Origin: Bradyrhizobium sp. CCBAU 51765
GTDB lineage: Bacteria; Pseudomonadota; Alphaproteobacteria; Rhizobiales; Xanthobacteraceae
Length of the DNA stretch: 64,000 bases
Direction: 5' to 3'
Assembly: GCF_015291725.1 (NCBI RefSeq)
Contig: NZ_CP030038.1
Span: forward strand, 248,001 to 312,000
The position numbers and the translations under genes are program-made. Under the pieces are notes generated by a model. The model searched no databases and had not been told where the DNA came from. It saw nothing but the letters and a program-made list of their open reading frames with translations. Positions 45,590-54,553 of the stretch are shown here, one piece after another. Each line of letters starts with the position of its first letter. The stretch's first letter is position 1.

Positions 45590-46963
45590 ATGAGGCTGTC
45601 GCGACGGACGATCCTGCTGGGAGCTGGCAGCCTGCCTTTCGCGGTTGCGAGCATGCGGGCCGGCGCGATCGCCCAGACCTCGCCTGGCGTTCCGCCGAGC
45701 ACCGAGGTGCCGCCGATCCTGTTCGTTCACGGCAATGGCGATTACGACGCGCTCTGGATGACGACCTTGTGGCGGATGGAATCAAACGGCATCGCCCGCG
45801 AGCGCATGGGGGCGATCAATTTCACCGATCCCCTGGCGCGCAGCGATGACAAGGTCGAGCAGGCGAACCGCTCCTCGACCGAGGACCAGCGCCGCGAGCT
45901 CGCCGCTGCCATCACTGAATTGAAGCGCCGGACCGGTGCGGCGCGGGTGGCCCTGGTCGGCAGCTCGCGCGGGGGCTATGCGATCCGCAACGTCATCAGG
46001 AACGGCGGTGCGGGCGATGTCAGCCACGCCGTTCTGTGCGGCACGCCCAATCACGGCGTGTTCGCGACCGATGACCAGCCGAACAACGAGTTCAACGGCC
46101 GCGGCGTATTCCTGCGCGGCCTGAATGAGGGCGCGAGCGAGGTGACGCCGGGCGTTGCCTTCCTCACTTTGCGCAGCGACGGCATGGACAAATATGCGCA
46201 AGCCGACGGCCGCTTCATCGGCAAGCCTGGTACGCCGACCGGTGTGACCGCCGAGGGGCCTGAGCTGAAGGGCGCCACCAACCTCGTGCTCGGTGCGCTG
46301 GATCATCGCGAGGTGGCGTTTCATCCGCGCGCCTTCCGCGAGATCTACAAGTTCATGGCCGGCCGCGAGCCCGCCCGCATCGCGATCGTGCCCGAAACCA
46401 GCGTGAAGTTGAGCGGGCTTGTCACGGGAACGCCGGGCGGTGTGCCGACCAATCGCCCGGTCGCGGGCGCAACCGTCGATGTCTTCCGTGTCGATCCTGA
46501 TACCGGGGAGCGCAAGGGTGGTGCGCTGCACAGCGCAAAGACCGCCGCCGACGGCCGCTGGGGGCCGGCGCAGGTCGATCCGGCCTGGTCGCTTGAATTC
46601 GTCCTGACCTCCCCGGATGCGCCGATCACGCACATTTACCGCTCTCCGTTCCCGCGCTCGTCCGACGTCGTGCACCTGCGGCCTGCGCGGCCGCTCGGGC
46701 CGGCAGACAAGGACGCAGGGGCGGTCGCGATCATGTCGCGGCCGCGCGGCTATTTCGGCCTGCCGCGGGACGTGGTTCTGTTCGATGGCAAGGTGCCGGC
46801 CGACGTCAAGCCGGGCGTGCCCACGGATGCGGCAGCAACCCTGCGGCTTCCGGCCAGCGAGATCGGGCGTAACATCGTGGCCCAATTTGGCGAAGAACGT
46901 ATCGTGGCGCGCACCTGGCCCGCCGCCGAGAACAGGATTGCGATCGCCGAGCTGACTTATTAG
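45590..46963 (+). CDS. Tat-exported alpha/beta hydrolase (lipase-like)
   Basis: 457 residues from the ATG at 45590, with a strong GGAGG five bases from it. The N-terminus MRLSRRTILLGAGSLPFAVA is a twin-arginine signal. The hydrolase core has ILFVHGNGDYDALWMTTLW (oxyanion HG) and the nucleophile elbow VGSSRGGYAIRN, with a histidine in GALDHREVAFHPRAF. Residues about 290–390 look like an all-beta carboxypeptidase-regulatory or Ig-like domain (VKLSGLVTGTPGG, RPVAGATVDVFRVD). Probably a periplasmic esterase or lipase. Followed 34 bases later by a cytochrome P450 gene. Confidence 0.88.
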   Translation: MRLSRRTILLGAGSLPFAVASMRAGAIAQTSPGVPPSTEVPPILFVHGNGDYDALWMTTLWRMESNGIARERMGAINFTDPLARSDDKVEQANRSSTEDQRRELAAAITELKRRTGAARVALVGSSRGGYAIRNVIRNGGAGDVSHAVLCGTPNHGVFATDDQPNNEFNGRGVFLRGLNEGASEVTPGVAFLTLRSDGMDKYAQADGRFIGKPGTPTGVTAEGPELKGATNLVLGALDHREVAFHPRAFREIYKFMAGREPARIAIVPETSVKLSGLVTGTPGGVPTNRPVAGATVDVFRVDPDTGERKGGALHSAKTAADGRWGPAQVDPAWSLEFVLTSPDAPITHIYRSPFPRSSDVVHLRPARPLGPADKDAGAVAIMSRPRGYFGLPRDVVLFDGKVPADVKPGVPTDAAATLRLPASEIGRNIVAQFGEERIVARTWPAAENRIAIAELTY

Positions 46964-46997
46964 CTGTTTGGCTGCGTCACATCTGCGGGAGAGAGCC

Positions 46998-48368
46998 ATG
47001 AACTTCGCCAGCGTGCGTCGGCCCATCATCCCTCCGGCTCCTCCGCGTGCGCCCGACGATATGTCGTTCTTCGGACGGCTCGCGGTCGTCCGGCAGAACA
47101 TGATCGCGACCTGGGGGCAGCGCGCCTATGAGGAAGAGGTCATCCCGGGCCGCTTCTTTTTCCGCAACAGTTTCATCCTGAACCAGCCGGACGCGATCCG
47201 GCACGTTCTGCTCAGCAACTACGAGAACTATACGCGCACGCCGGCCGGCATCCGCATGCTGCGCCCGGTGCTCGGCGACGGCCTTCTGATCGCGGAAGGT
47301 CATTCCTGGACATTTCAGCGCCGCACCCTCGCGCCGGCCTTCACGCCGCGCGCCACCGCAAATCTCGTCCCGCACATGACGGCGGTGCTCGACGAGACCA
47401 TCGCGAAACTGGATGCCCGCACGGGCGAAGACATCGATTTGCGCGAGGTCATGCAGCGCATGACGCTCGAGATCGCTGGGCGCACGATGTTCTCGTTCGG
47501 CATGGACCGGCATGGCGCGACCTTGCGCAATTTCATCATGGAATATGCCGCGCGGTTGGGGCGCCCGTATCTCCTCGACATGGTGCTGCCGGTGTCCTGG
47601 CCGAGCCCGATGGATTTTGCCCGCGCGCGCTTCCGCAAGCGCTGGACCGAGTTCGTTGCCATGCTGATCGCCGAACGGCGCACGATGGGCAAGAAGGACG
47701 GCGCGCCGCCGCGCGACCTGTTCGATCTCATGGACGAAGCGCGGGACCCCGAAACCGGCAAGGGCTTCTCGGACGAGCAGCTCGTCGACGAGGTCGCGAC
47801 CATGATCCTCGCGGGCCACGAGACCACCGCGACCGCGCTGTTCTGGGCGCTCTATCTGCTCGCGCTCGATCCCGATACGCAGGAGGAGGTGGCGTCCGAG
47901 ACGCGCGGCGAGCATCTCGACAGCATGGCCGACATCGACCGGCAGAAGTTCACCCGTGCGGTGATCGACGAGACCATGCGGCTCTACCCGCCGGCCTTCC
48001 TGGTCGCGCGGGCCGCGCGCGACAAGGACAATGCGGCCGGCGTCGAGATCGGCAAGGGCGACATCATCATGATCGCGCCCTGGCTGCTGCACCGGCACGA
48101 GAAGCTGTGGGACCAGCCGAACGCGTTCGTTCCAAAGCGCTTCATGTCGAAGGAGGCGCCGGACCGTTTTGCCTATCTGCCGTTCGGCGCAGGTCCACGC
48201 GTCTGCATCGGCGCGCCGTTTGCCCAGGCCGAATCCGTGCTGGCCCTGGCCCGCCTGATCGGCGCATTCCGTGTCGAGCTCGCCGACCCCGCGAATCCCG
48301 TGATCCCGCTCGGCGTCGTCACGACCCAGCCGGACCACTCACCCATGTTCCGCATCACGCGTCGGTGA
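46998..48368 (+). CDS. Cytochrome P450
   Basis: 456 residues of a complete soluble P450. The I-helix oxygen-binding motif is ILAGHETTATALFWALYLLA, the ExxR is in DETMRLYPPAFLVAR, and the haem-binding loop is FGAGPRVCIGAPFAQAES with the Cys ligand. Closest in style to CYP102/CYP110-like fatty acid or hydrocarbon hydroxylases, but the substrate cannot be set. The start ATG at 46998 has GGGAGAG upstream. Its position right behind an exported hydrolase gene suggests co-transcription. No ferredoxin gene is adjacent. Confidence 0.95.
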   Translation: MNFASVRRPIIPPAPPRAPDDMSFFGRLAVVRQNMIATWGQRAYEEEVIPGRFFFRNSFILNQPDAIRHVLLSNYENYTRTPAGIRMLRPVLGDGLLIAEGHSWTFQRRTLAPAFTPRATANLVPHMTAVLDETIAKLDARTGEDIDLREVMQRMTLEIAGRTMFSFGMDRHGATLRNFIMEYAARLGRPYLLDMVLPVSWPSPMDFARARFRKRWTEFVAMLIAERRTMGKKDGAPPRDLFDLMDEARDPETGKGFSDEQLVDEVATMILAGHETTATALFWALYLLALDPDTQEEVASETRGEHLDSMADIDRQKFTRAVIDETMRLYPPAFLVARAARDKDNAAGVEIGKGDIIMIAPWLLHRHEKLWDQPNAFVPKRFMSKEAPDRFAYLPFGAGPRVCIGAPFAQAESVLALARLIGAFRVELADPANPVIPLGVVTTQPDHSPMFRITRR

Positions 48369-48418
48369 CAGGCGCTCGTCTGGCCGATGGCGTGATCCAC
48401 CCTAGATAGAGACCCGCC

Positions 48419-49828
48419 ATGAGCGACATCCAGGCCCAGTTTTCCGTTCTGAAACAGACCGCCGATCCCGTTGTCGTGGAGGCCATCGCGCAGCTGATCG
48501 CCAACGGTCATGACCGCGACCTCAACCGGATCAATGCGCTGGATTTTGCCAACCGGACCGGGCTGGACCAGGAGAAGGTCATTTCCGGTTTCCTGCACGC
48601 CTCCCGGCTCGGCCTGTTCGACATGAGCTGGAACGTGCTGTGCCCCGGATGCGGAGGCGTGTTGGGCGCGCACGCCACGTTGAAGTCGTTGAAGCACGAC
48701 GACTACAATTGCGCGCTCTGCGCCGCCGGATACGAGGCCTCTGTCGACGAGATGGTCGAGGTCGCCTTCACCGTCAGCCCGCGGGTGCGCCGCATCGGTG
48801 CTCATGATCCCGAGACGTTGCCGATCTGGGAGTATGTGCGGCAGATGTTCTGGAGCTCGGGCGTCGACATCAACGACGAGTCCTTTTCCCGACTGATCAA
48901 CGACGTGACGCTCGAAGCCCTGGAATTGCCTCCGGGCGAGAAGGCGATCCTCTCGCTCAATCTGCCCAGCCAGTTCATCATCGTGTTCGAGCCGGTGACC
49001 CATTCCGCCCATTTCCTGGACGTTCAGGGCGAGCCGACGACCGAGCGTCAGCAGCTTTCGATCATGTTCAACAAGCTGGAGGCGCCGACGGGGACCACCG
49101 TGATGCGCCCCGGACCGTTGCGGCTCACGCTCGAGAACCAGTCGGGCAATCGCGTGTTGCCTTCGGTCTGGATTGCCGCCGACGCGCTGCATGAGATGAT
49201 CGGCAAGCGCAAGCCGATCCTGACCGCGAAGCGCATGCTGTCCAACCAGACCTTCCGCGACGTCTTCAAGGCCGACAACCTCAATGTCGACCAGCGGCTG
49301 AAGATCACGTCCCTGACATTCCTGTTCACCGACCTGAAGGGCTCGACGGCGCTGTATGAGCGGGTCGGTGACCTCAATGCCTTCGATCTCGTGCGGGCGC
49401 ACTTTCGTGCACTGCTGGAGATCATCGCCGCCGAGAAGGGTGCGGTCGTGAAGACGATCGGCGATGCCGTGATGGCGACCTTCGTCAGGCCCGAGCACGC
49501 CATCATCGCAGGATTGCACATGCGCGCGGCGATGGAGGAATTGAACAAGCAGCGCGGCGCCAACGACCTCATTCTCAAAATCGGCATCCATGAAGGTCCC
49601 TGCCTTGCGGTCATGCTCAACGAGCGGCAGGATTATTTCGGTCAGACCGTCAACATCGCCGCCCGCGTGCAGAGCCTGTCGACCGCTCAGGAGATTCACA
49701 TCACCGGTCCGGTGCTGGACGCTCCCGCGGTCGCCGAGGTGCTCGAGCAACGCGCGATCAAGCCGATCCAGAAGCAGGCCGCGCTCCGCGGTATCGCCGA
49801 CAAGATGGTGGTGTACGAGATACCGTGA
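48419..49828 (+). CDS. Class III adenylate cyclase with N-terminal zinc-finger/DUF5939-like region
   Basis: 469 residues. Residues about 1–300 form a helical and beta domain with a probable zinc site (CPGCGG at about 79, CALC at about 99), as in DUF5939 proteins. The C-terminal cyclase domain (about 298–460) has the metal Asp residues in FLFTDLKGSTALYERVG and KTIGDAVMATF, and the transition-state Asn/Arg in VNIAARVQSLS. All core catalytic residues are present, so it probably makes cAMP. There is no membrane segment, so it is cytoplasmic. The domain order suggests control by the N-terminal sensor. It begins 50 bases after the P450 gene. Confidence 0.92.
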   Translation: MSDIQAQFSVLKQTADPVVVEAIAQLIANGHDRDLNRINALDFANRTGLDQEKVISGFLHASRLGLFDMSWNVLCPGCGGVLGAHATLKSLKHDDYNCALCAAGYEASVDEMVEVAFTVSPRVRRIGAHDPETLPIWEYVRQMFWSSGVDINDESFSRLINDVTLEALELPPGEKAILSLNLPSQFIIVFEPVTHSAHFLDVQGEPTTERQQLSIMFNKLEAPTGTTVMRPGPLRLTLENQSGNRVLPSVWIAADALHEMIGKRKPILTAKRMLSNQTFRDVFKADNLNVDQRLKITSLTFLFTDLKGSTALYERVGDLNAFDLVRAHFRALLEIIAAEKGAVVKTIGDAVMATFVRPEHAIIAGLHMRAAMEELNKQRGANDLILKIGIHEGPCLAVMLNERQDYFGQTVNIAARVQSLSTAQEIHITGPVLDAPAVAEVLEQRAIKPIQKQAALRGIADKMVVYEIP

Positions 49829-49854
49829 GGCGGGATGAGGTCGCCACATTCTCT

Positions 49855-49939
49855 GTCATTGCGAGGAGCCCTTGCGACGAAGCAATCCAGCCAGCCTCCG
49901 CGGAAAGATCCTGGATTGCTTCGCTGCGCTCGCAATGAC
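49855..49939. repeat. Palindromic intergenic repeat, class E (GTCATTGCGAGG)
   Basis: GTCATTGCGAGGAGCCCTTG, then GCGACGAAGCAATCCAG, a centre, CTGGATTGCTTCGCTGCG and CTCGCAATGAC. Widespread style of palindrome in Bradyrhizobium. It forms the left half of the 358-base gene-free gap 49829–50186. Confidence 0.85.
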
Positions 49940-49973
49940 GGTGTGGGGACGGACGTGCGCCCCGCTCTCCATC

Positions 49974-50048
49974 GTGATGCCCGGGCTTGACCCGGGCATC
50001 TACGTTTTTCCTGGTGGCCGTGGATGGCCGGACGAGCCCGGCCATGAC
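49974..50048. repeat. Palindromic intergenic repeat, class D, copy 3
   Basis: GTGATGCCCGGGCTTGACCC, ATCTACGTTTTTC, then CCGTGGATGG and CGAGCCCGGCCATGAC. Matches copies at 34660 and 41604. Fills the right half of the gap 49829–50186, leaving about 138 bases before the TerB-like gene. Confidence 0.88.
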
Positions 50049-50186
50049 GGCGAATGAAAAGTCCGCAGATTGCCGAAACGTAATACGCGCGCGGAACTGA
50101 CGCACGTTGCGCCGGTTGGGTTTCCTGCTCATATAATGCAGGTAACGGCCGCACTCCTTGCGGCGTCATCGATCTCGGTAGGACCC

Positions 50187-50672
50187 ATGCTCGACGGCTT
50201 ACGTCAATTCATCGCCGACATTGTCGGTCCTCAAGCCTCGGACCGCGCATTCGGCGACAGCGATTATCGGCTGGCGGCCACTGCACTGCTGGTCCACGTG
50301 GTCTCGCTGGACGGCCAGCCGAGCGCGGCCGAGCAGCGCAAGCTGCACAGCCTGATTGAAAGCCATTTCGGGCTCGATCGCGGCACTGCCGATCGTCTGA
50401 TCGCAGATGCCACCCAGGTCGAGGGCGAGGCGGTGGACCTCTATCACTTCACCAGCGTCATCATGCGCTCGCTCGATGAAGAGGGCCGCAAGCGCATCGT
50501 CCGGATGATGTGGGAGCTGGTCTATGCCGACGGCCAGGTCAGTGAGTTCGAAGACAATGTCGTCTGGCGAGCTTCCGACCTGCTCGGGATTTCCCAGCGC
50601 GACCGGATCGAGCTGAAGCACGCGGTCGCGGAGCGTGCCGGTGGTCAGCTCAAGGACAGCGCCGTCGGCTGA
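50187..50672 (+). CDS. TerB-family (tellurite resistance TerB-like) protein
   Basis: 161 residues, from the ATG at 50187 with TAGGA upstream. The TerB helical fold is recognisable from YRLAATALLVHVVSLDGQPS, an acidic EQRKLHSLIESHFGLD and WELVYADGQVSEFEDNVVWR, where paired Asp/Glu residues may bind metal. Most stand-alone TerB proteins have no proven function and are not by themselves evidence of tellurite resistance. No ter genes are adjacent. Confidence 0.9.
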   Translation: MLDGLRQFIADIVGPQASDRAFGDSDYRLAATALLVHVVSLDGQPSAAEQRKLHSLIESHFGLDRGTADRLIADATQVEGEAVDLYHFTSVIMRSLDEEGRKRIVRMMWELVYADGQVSEFEDNVVWRASDLLGISQRDRIELKHAVAERAGGQLKDSAVG

Positions 50673-50894
50673 CGGCACTGGACTTGGCGGATCGCGGCCC
50701 GCGTGGGCACATGACGAAAGTTTAATATGCTCGTCGCCTGCGCCGAATAGGCCTGCAAATCAACGGTTTCTCTGCATTGCCGGTCGTTCTGCTCAAGCGG
50801 CCATGCTGCCAGTGCCGCTTGCCTGTTGCGCACGGCCTATGCTCTCGTTCCGCCGTTGTGGGGCCAAAATAGTTGAATTCAAGAGACTTCGATC

Positions 50895-51674
50895 GTGGCT
50901 GAGCGGGTGACGTTGATTACTGGTGCTTCGGCGGGCATCGGGATGGAGCTGGCGCGTGTGTTTGCCGCCAATGGACACCGCCTCGCATTGACCGCGAGAC
51001 GGGCGGATCGGCTCGAAACGCTCGCGAGCGAGCTTGTTGCCAAGGGCAGCAAGAAGCCGATCGTGATCGCCTGCGATCTCGAGAAAGCGGATGCCGGCGA
51101 GACGATCGCGGCAGCCCTTGCAGCCGAAGGCGTCGAGCTCGACCATCTCGTCAACAATGCCGGCTTCGGCGTGTTCGGCGATGCCATCGAGCGCGATCGC
51201 ATCGCGCAGATCGGCATCGTCGATGTCAATGTCCGGGCCCTGACGGATCTGTCGCTGCGCTTTGCCGATCAGCTCATCAGGAACAAGGGCGGCCTTCTCA
51301 ATGTCGGGTCGGTCGCCGGTTTCCTGCCCGGTCCCGGCATGGCCGTCTACTACGCGTCCAAGGCCTATGTGATCTCCTTGACCGAAGCGTTGCGGGCGGA
51401 GCTTGCGCCGCGCGGCGTCCGCGTCACCGTACTTTGCCCGGGTCCGGTGCCGACCGAATTCCAGGCGCGCGCCGGCGTTGGATCGCAACATGATACGGCC
51501 GTTCTCAACGTCTCTGCCGCCGAAGTTGCGCGCGAGGCGTATCGTGGCCTGATGGCCAACAAACGGGCAGTGCTGCCTGGCCTCGGTATCAAGATCGTGC
51601 CGTTCGCGCTGCGTTTCTTCCCGCGCGGCTTCATCCTGGCGGCCACCAGCCGGTTCCAGAGGCAGAGGCACTAG
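50895..51674 (+). CDS. Short-chain dehydrogenase/reductase (SDR)
   Basis: 259 residues from a GTG start. Classical SDR with the cofactor loop TLITGASAGIGMELARVFAA, LTARRADRLE, the Asp of CDLEKADAG, VNNAGFGVFG, catalytic Ser in VGSVAGFLPGPGM, and YYASK. The C-terminal PFALRFFPRGFILAATSRFQ is a hydrophobic, basic end common to several membrane-associated SDRs. Substrate unknown. Confidence 0.94.
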   Translation: MAERVTLITGASAGIGMELARVFAANGHRLALTARRADRLETLASELVAKGSKKPIVIACDLEKADAGETIAAALAAEGVELDHLVNNAGFGVFGDAIERDRIAQIGIVDVNVRALTDLSLRFADQLIRNKGGLLNVGSVAGFLPGPGMAVYYASKAYVISLTEALRAELAPRGVRVTVLCPGPVPTEFQARAGVGSQHDTAVLNVSAAEVAREAYRGLMANKRAVLPGLGIKIVPFALRFFPRGFILAATSRFQRQRH

Positions 51675-51792
51675 AGGCCCCGTAGTGGCCCGGAGCTTGC
51701 TTCAGGATCGGGGCGTGTGTGCGCGAACTCACACGATGTTAACCATCGCTTAGCTATGCTGGCGGTCTGAACCGATAGCACTCGCAGAGGCC

Positions 51793-52587
51793 ATGTCGTT
51801 CCGGACGGACAGGTTTGGTGGCGCAGAAGTGGTGGCCTTCCCACGGAAGGCGCCGAGCGCCGCCGCCTCTGAAACCCGGCGGCCGGTTCTGATCGTCCTG
51901 CATCAGGAATGCTCGACACCGGGGCGCGTCGGCAATGCGCTGCGCGCGCTCGGTCATCGCCTCGATATCCGCCGTCCCCGCTTCGGCGATCCCCTGCCCG
52001 AGACGCTCGATCGGCATGCCGGCGCCGTGATCTTCGGCGGCCCGATGAGTGCCAACGATCCCGATGACTACATCCGCCGCGAGATCGACTGGATCGAAAT
52101 TCCGCTCCGCGAGCAGCGGCCGTTCCTCGGCATCTGCTTAGGGGCGCAGATGCTGGCGATGCAGCTCGGGGCCCGCGTCGCTCCCCATGCGGAGGCGCTG
52201 ACGCAGATCGGGTATTACCCGATCAGGCCGACCGCTGCGGGCCATGCGCTCTGTCCGCACTGGCCGGCGCAGGTCTATCACTGGCATCGCGAGGGATTTG
52301 AGCTGCCTGAAGGCACCGAACTGCTCGCCGAGGGCGATGACTTTCCGGTGCAGGCGTTCCGTGCCGGCAATGCTTTCGGCGTGCAGTTCCACCCCGATGT
52401 GACCTATGCGATGATGCATCGCTGGACCACGCGCGGCTATGACGGCTTCAGCGCGCCGGGGGCGCGGCAGCGGCATCATCATTTCGCGGATCGCGCCGTC
52501 TACGATGTCGCGGAGCGCGCCTGGCTCGATCACTTCATCAACGGCTGGCTCGCACGCCGGCCGGTGCTGGCGCAAGCCGCCGAGTGA
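51793..52587 (+). CDS. Class I glutamine amidotransferase-like protein
   Basis: 264 residues. Nucleophile elbow GICLGAQMLAMQLGARV with the Cys, oxyanion and acceptor regions AVIFGGPMSANDPDDY, and the His in VQFHPDVTYAMM. The usual triad motif is HxE (HPE); here the third position is Asp (HPD). No synthetase domain is fused or adjacent, so the ammonia acceptor is unknown. It may be a gamma-glutamyl hydrolase-type or stand-alone amidotransferase. Confidence 0.9.
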   Translation: MSFRTDRFGGAEVVAFPRKAPSAAASETRRPVLIVLHQECSTPGRVGNALRALGHRLDIRRPRFGDPLPETLDRHAGAVIFGGPMSANDPDDYIRREIDWIEIPLREQRPFLGICLGAQMLAMQLGARVAPHAEALTQIGYYPIRPTAAGHALCPHWPAQVYHWHREGFELPEGTELLAEGDDFPVQAFRAGNAFGVQFHPDVTYAMMHRWTTRGYDGFSAPGARQRHHHFADRAVYDVAERAWLDHFINGWLARRPVLAQAAE

Positions 52588-52696
52588 TCGCGTCTTCGCG
52601 CAGGTCCTTGGCGCAAGTCCTTGCCTCTTCCCTGGATATGCTAGGTTCGCTGCCAACGAGCGCGCGAAATCGCGCCGGCAAACAGGGGAGAGCGCC

Positions 52697-53509
52697 GTGG
52701 CCTACGAACACATTCTCTACGAGGTGAGCGACAAGATCGCGACCATCACGCTGAACCGCCCCGACCGCATGAATGCGTGGACGCCGATCATGGAGCGCGA
52801 CGTGCGTCACGCGATGGAAGCGTCAAGCGCCGACGAGAGTGTCCGCGTCATCGTGCTCACCGGCGCGGGCCGCGCCTTCTGCGCCGGCGCCGACATGGAT
52901 GCGCTGAAGGGGCTCGATCCCGATGACGTCAGGCGTGCCTCGAACCTGCCGCCCTTCGACATGAATCGCCGGCCGGATTGGCAGACGCGCTACGGCTATT
53001 ATCCGTCGATCAGGAAGCCTGTGATCGCCATGCTCAACGGCGCCACGGCGGGCATCGGCCTCGTCCACGCACTGTATTGCGACCTGCGCTTTGCCGCCGA
53101 CAACACCGTGTTCACGACCGCGTTCGCGCGGCGTGGCCTGATCGCCGAGCACGGCATCAGCTGGATGCTGCCGCGGATCGTCGGCCACGCCAATGCACTG
53201 GATCTGTTGCTCTCGGCGCGGCGCGTATCGAGCGAGGAAGCCTTGCGGATCGGGCTGGTCAACCGGCTCTCTCCGCCGGAGAAGCTGCGCGAGGAGACCT
53301 ACGCCTATGCGCGCGACCTCGCCGATTTCGTCTCGCCGAGCGCCATGGCCGTCATCAAGCGGCAGCTCTACGAGGTGCCGTTCCAGACGCTCGCCGAGGC
53401 GACGATCGAGGCCAACCGGGAGATGATGGTGGCGTTGAACGGGAGTGATTTCAGGGAAGGCGTGGCGAGCTTCATGGAGAAACGGTCGCCGCGGTTTACG
53501 GGGAGGTAG
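52697..53509 (+). CDS. Enoyl-CoA hydratase/isomerase family protein
   Basis: 270 residues from the GTG at 52697, with GGGGAG upstream; the longer open frame overlaps the amidotransferase-like gene. Crotonase fold: [16 protein letters not shown], the oxyanion loop [16 protein letters not shown] and [19 protein letters not shown], and a catalytic Glu candidate in [19 protein letters not shown]. Likely hydrates or isomerises an acyl-CoA. Exact substrate unknown, since crotonase paralogues abound in this group. Confidence 0.93.
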   Translation: MAYEHILYEVSDKIATITLNRPDRMNAWTPIMERDVRHAMEASSADESVRVIVLTGAGRAFCAGADMDALKGLDPDDVRRASNLPPFDMNRRPDWQTRYGYYPSIRKPVIAMLNGATAGIGLVHALYCDLRFAADNTVFTTAFARRGLIAEHGISWMLPRIVGHANALDLLLSARRVSSEEALRIGLVNRLSPPEKLREETYAYARDLADFVSPSAMAVIKRQLYEVPFQTLAEATIEANREMMVALNGSDFREGVASFMEKRSPRFTGR

Positions 53510-53557
53510 GGGAGATTCGGAGGGAGCCCGCCGTCGCCCTTCGGGCTATGGCGCGGC

Positions 53558-53611
53558 AGCCTTCGCTACGAAACGGCTTGCCGAGCCGAAGCAGGCGCAG
53601 CCTGCGAAGGC

Positions 53612-53612
<1 letters not shown>
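53558..53612. repeat. Inverted repeat just beyond the tRNA-Ala 3' end
   Basis: AGCCTTCGC (53558–53566) and GCGAAGGCT (53604–53612) are perfect inverted repeats, preceded by CGCCCTTCGGGC. The right arm touches the CCA end of the tRNA, so it may help 3'-end formation or termination. Confidence 0.6.
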
Positions 53613-53687
<75 letters not shown>

Positions 53688-53857
53688 TTTGCTGGCCGCT
53701 CTGGTGAACGCGGCCGACAACCGGGCGCCATTTAAGTCCCCGCCAAGGTCAAGTCAAGGACGGGCGTAACCCGGTTTTAGCCATTCCGGTGCCCGAACTT
53801 CCCTTGTTTGGGCCTGACGGAACCGATATCTAGCAAAAGGCGTCAATCCCGACCGCA

Positions 53858-53887
53858 GCCAGAGTTTTCAAAGCCAGAGTTTTCAAA
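53858..53887 (+). repeat. Perfect 15-base tandem duplication before yggT
   Basis: GCCAGAGTTTTCAAA occurs twice with no gap, ending four bases before the yggT ATG. It fills the place where the ribosome-binding site should be; no AGGAG-like motif is visible within it. Confidence 0.75.
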
Positions 53888-53891
53888 AGCC

Positions 53892-54182
53892 ATGCGTGCC
53901 GTTCTCGACATCGTCATCATCGTGCTCGACCTCTACGTCTGGCTGCTGATCGCTTCCGCGATCCTGTCCTGGCTGATTGCCTTCAACGTGGTGAACACCC
54001 GCAACCAGTTCGTGTCGGCGGTGGCGGAGTTCCTGTACCGGATCACCGAGCCTCTGCTGGCGCCGATTCGCAATTTCCTGCCCAGCCTCGGCGGTCTCGA
54101 CATCTCGCCGATCATCCTGATCCTGATCATCATGTTCGTCGAGCGGGTGATCCTGTACTACATCTACCCGAACGTGATCTGA
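53892..54182 (+). CDS. YggT-family membrane protein
   Basis: 96 residues with the two-part YggT domain: helix 1 (VLDIVIIVLDLYVWLLIASA), the conserved AFNVVNTRNQFV and YRITEPLLAPIRNFLP, then helix 2 (SPIILILIIMFVERVILYYI). The family is linked to osmotic stress and cell envelope functions but has no defined biochemical role. It precedes the DUF167 gene yggU by 16 bases and folD beyond. Confidence 0.93.
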   Translation: MRAVLDIVIIVLDLYVWLLIASAILSWLIAFNVVNTRNQFVSAVAEFLYRITEPLLAPIRNFLPSLGGLDISPIILILIIMFVERVILYYIYPNVI

Positions 54183-54198
54183 GCAGGCTGGAGCGCCT

Positions 54199-54543
54199 TT
54201 GGTTGCCAAGGAAGCTCATAAAGAACCCTGGCGCTACTCGGCCACAGGAATCAGCATCGCTCTGAGGGTGACGCCGCGCGGCGGCCGCGACGACATCGAC
54301 GGGATCGAGCAACTCTCGGATGGGCGTACGGTGCTCAAGGTGCGGGTGCGCGCCATTGCCGATGGCGGCGAGGCCAACAAGGCGGTTTTGGCGCTGCTGG
54401 CGAAATCGCTCGGCGTTCCCAAGGCCAGTGTAAAGCTGCTATCCGGAGCCACCTCGCGGCTGAAGCAGATCGCGGTCGATGGCGACCCGGCGCGGCTCGG
54501 AGAAACCCTGCGCCAGCTTGTGTCGGCCAAACCGAACGACTGA
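54199..54543 (+). CDS. DUF167 family protein (YggU)
   Basis: 114 residues of the DUF167 fold: [38 protein letters not shown] and [22 protein letters not shown]. The start appears to be TTG at 54199, with GGAG five bases before it; no in-frame ATG or GTG fits the N-terminus. It lies between yggT and folD, the usual rhizobial order, ending 10 bases before folD. Function unknown. Confidence 0.9.
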   Translation: MVAKEAHKEPWRYSATGISIALRVTPRGGRDDIDGIEQLSDGRTVLKVRVRAIADGGEANKAVLALLAKSLGVPKASVKLLSGATSRLKQIAVDGDPARLGETLRQLVSAKPND

Positions 54544-54553
54544 GGGAACTGAC

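Noticed and set aside
50187..50672. Tellurite-resistance locus
   Set aside because: Only a single TerB-like gene is present, without terZACDE partners, so a resistance role is not supported.
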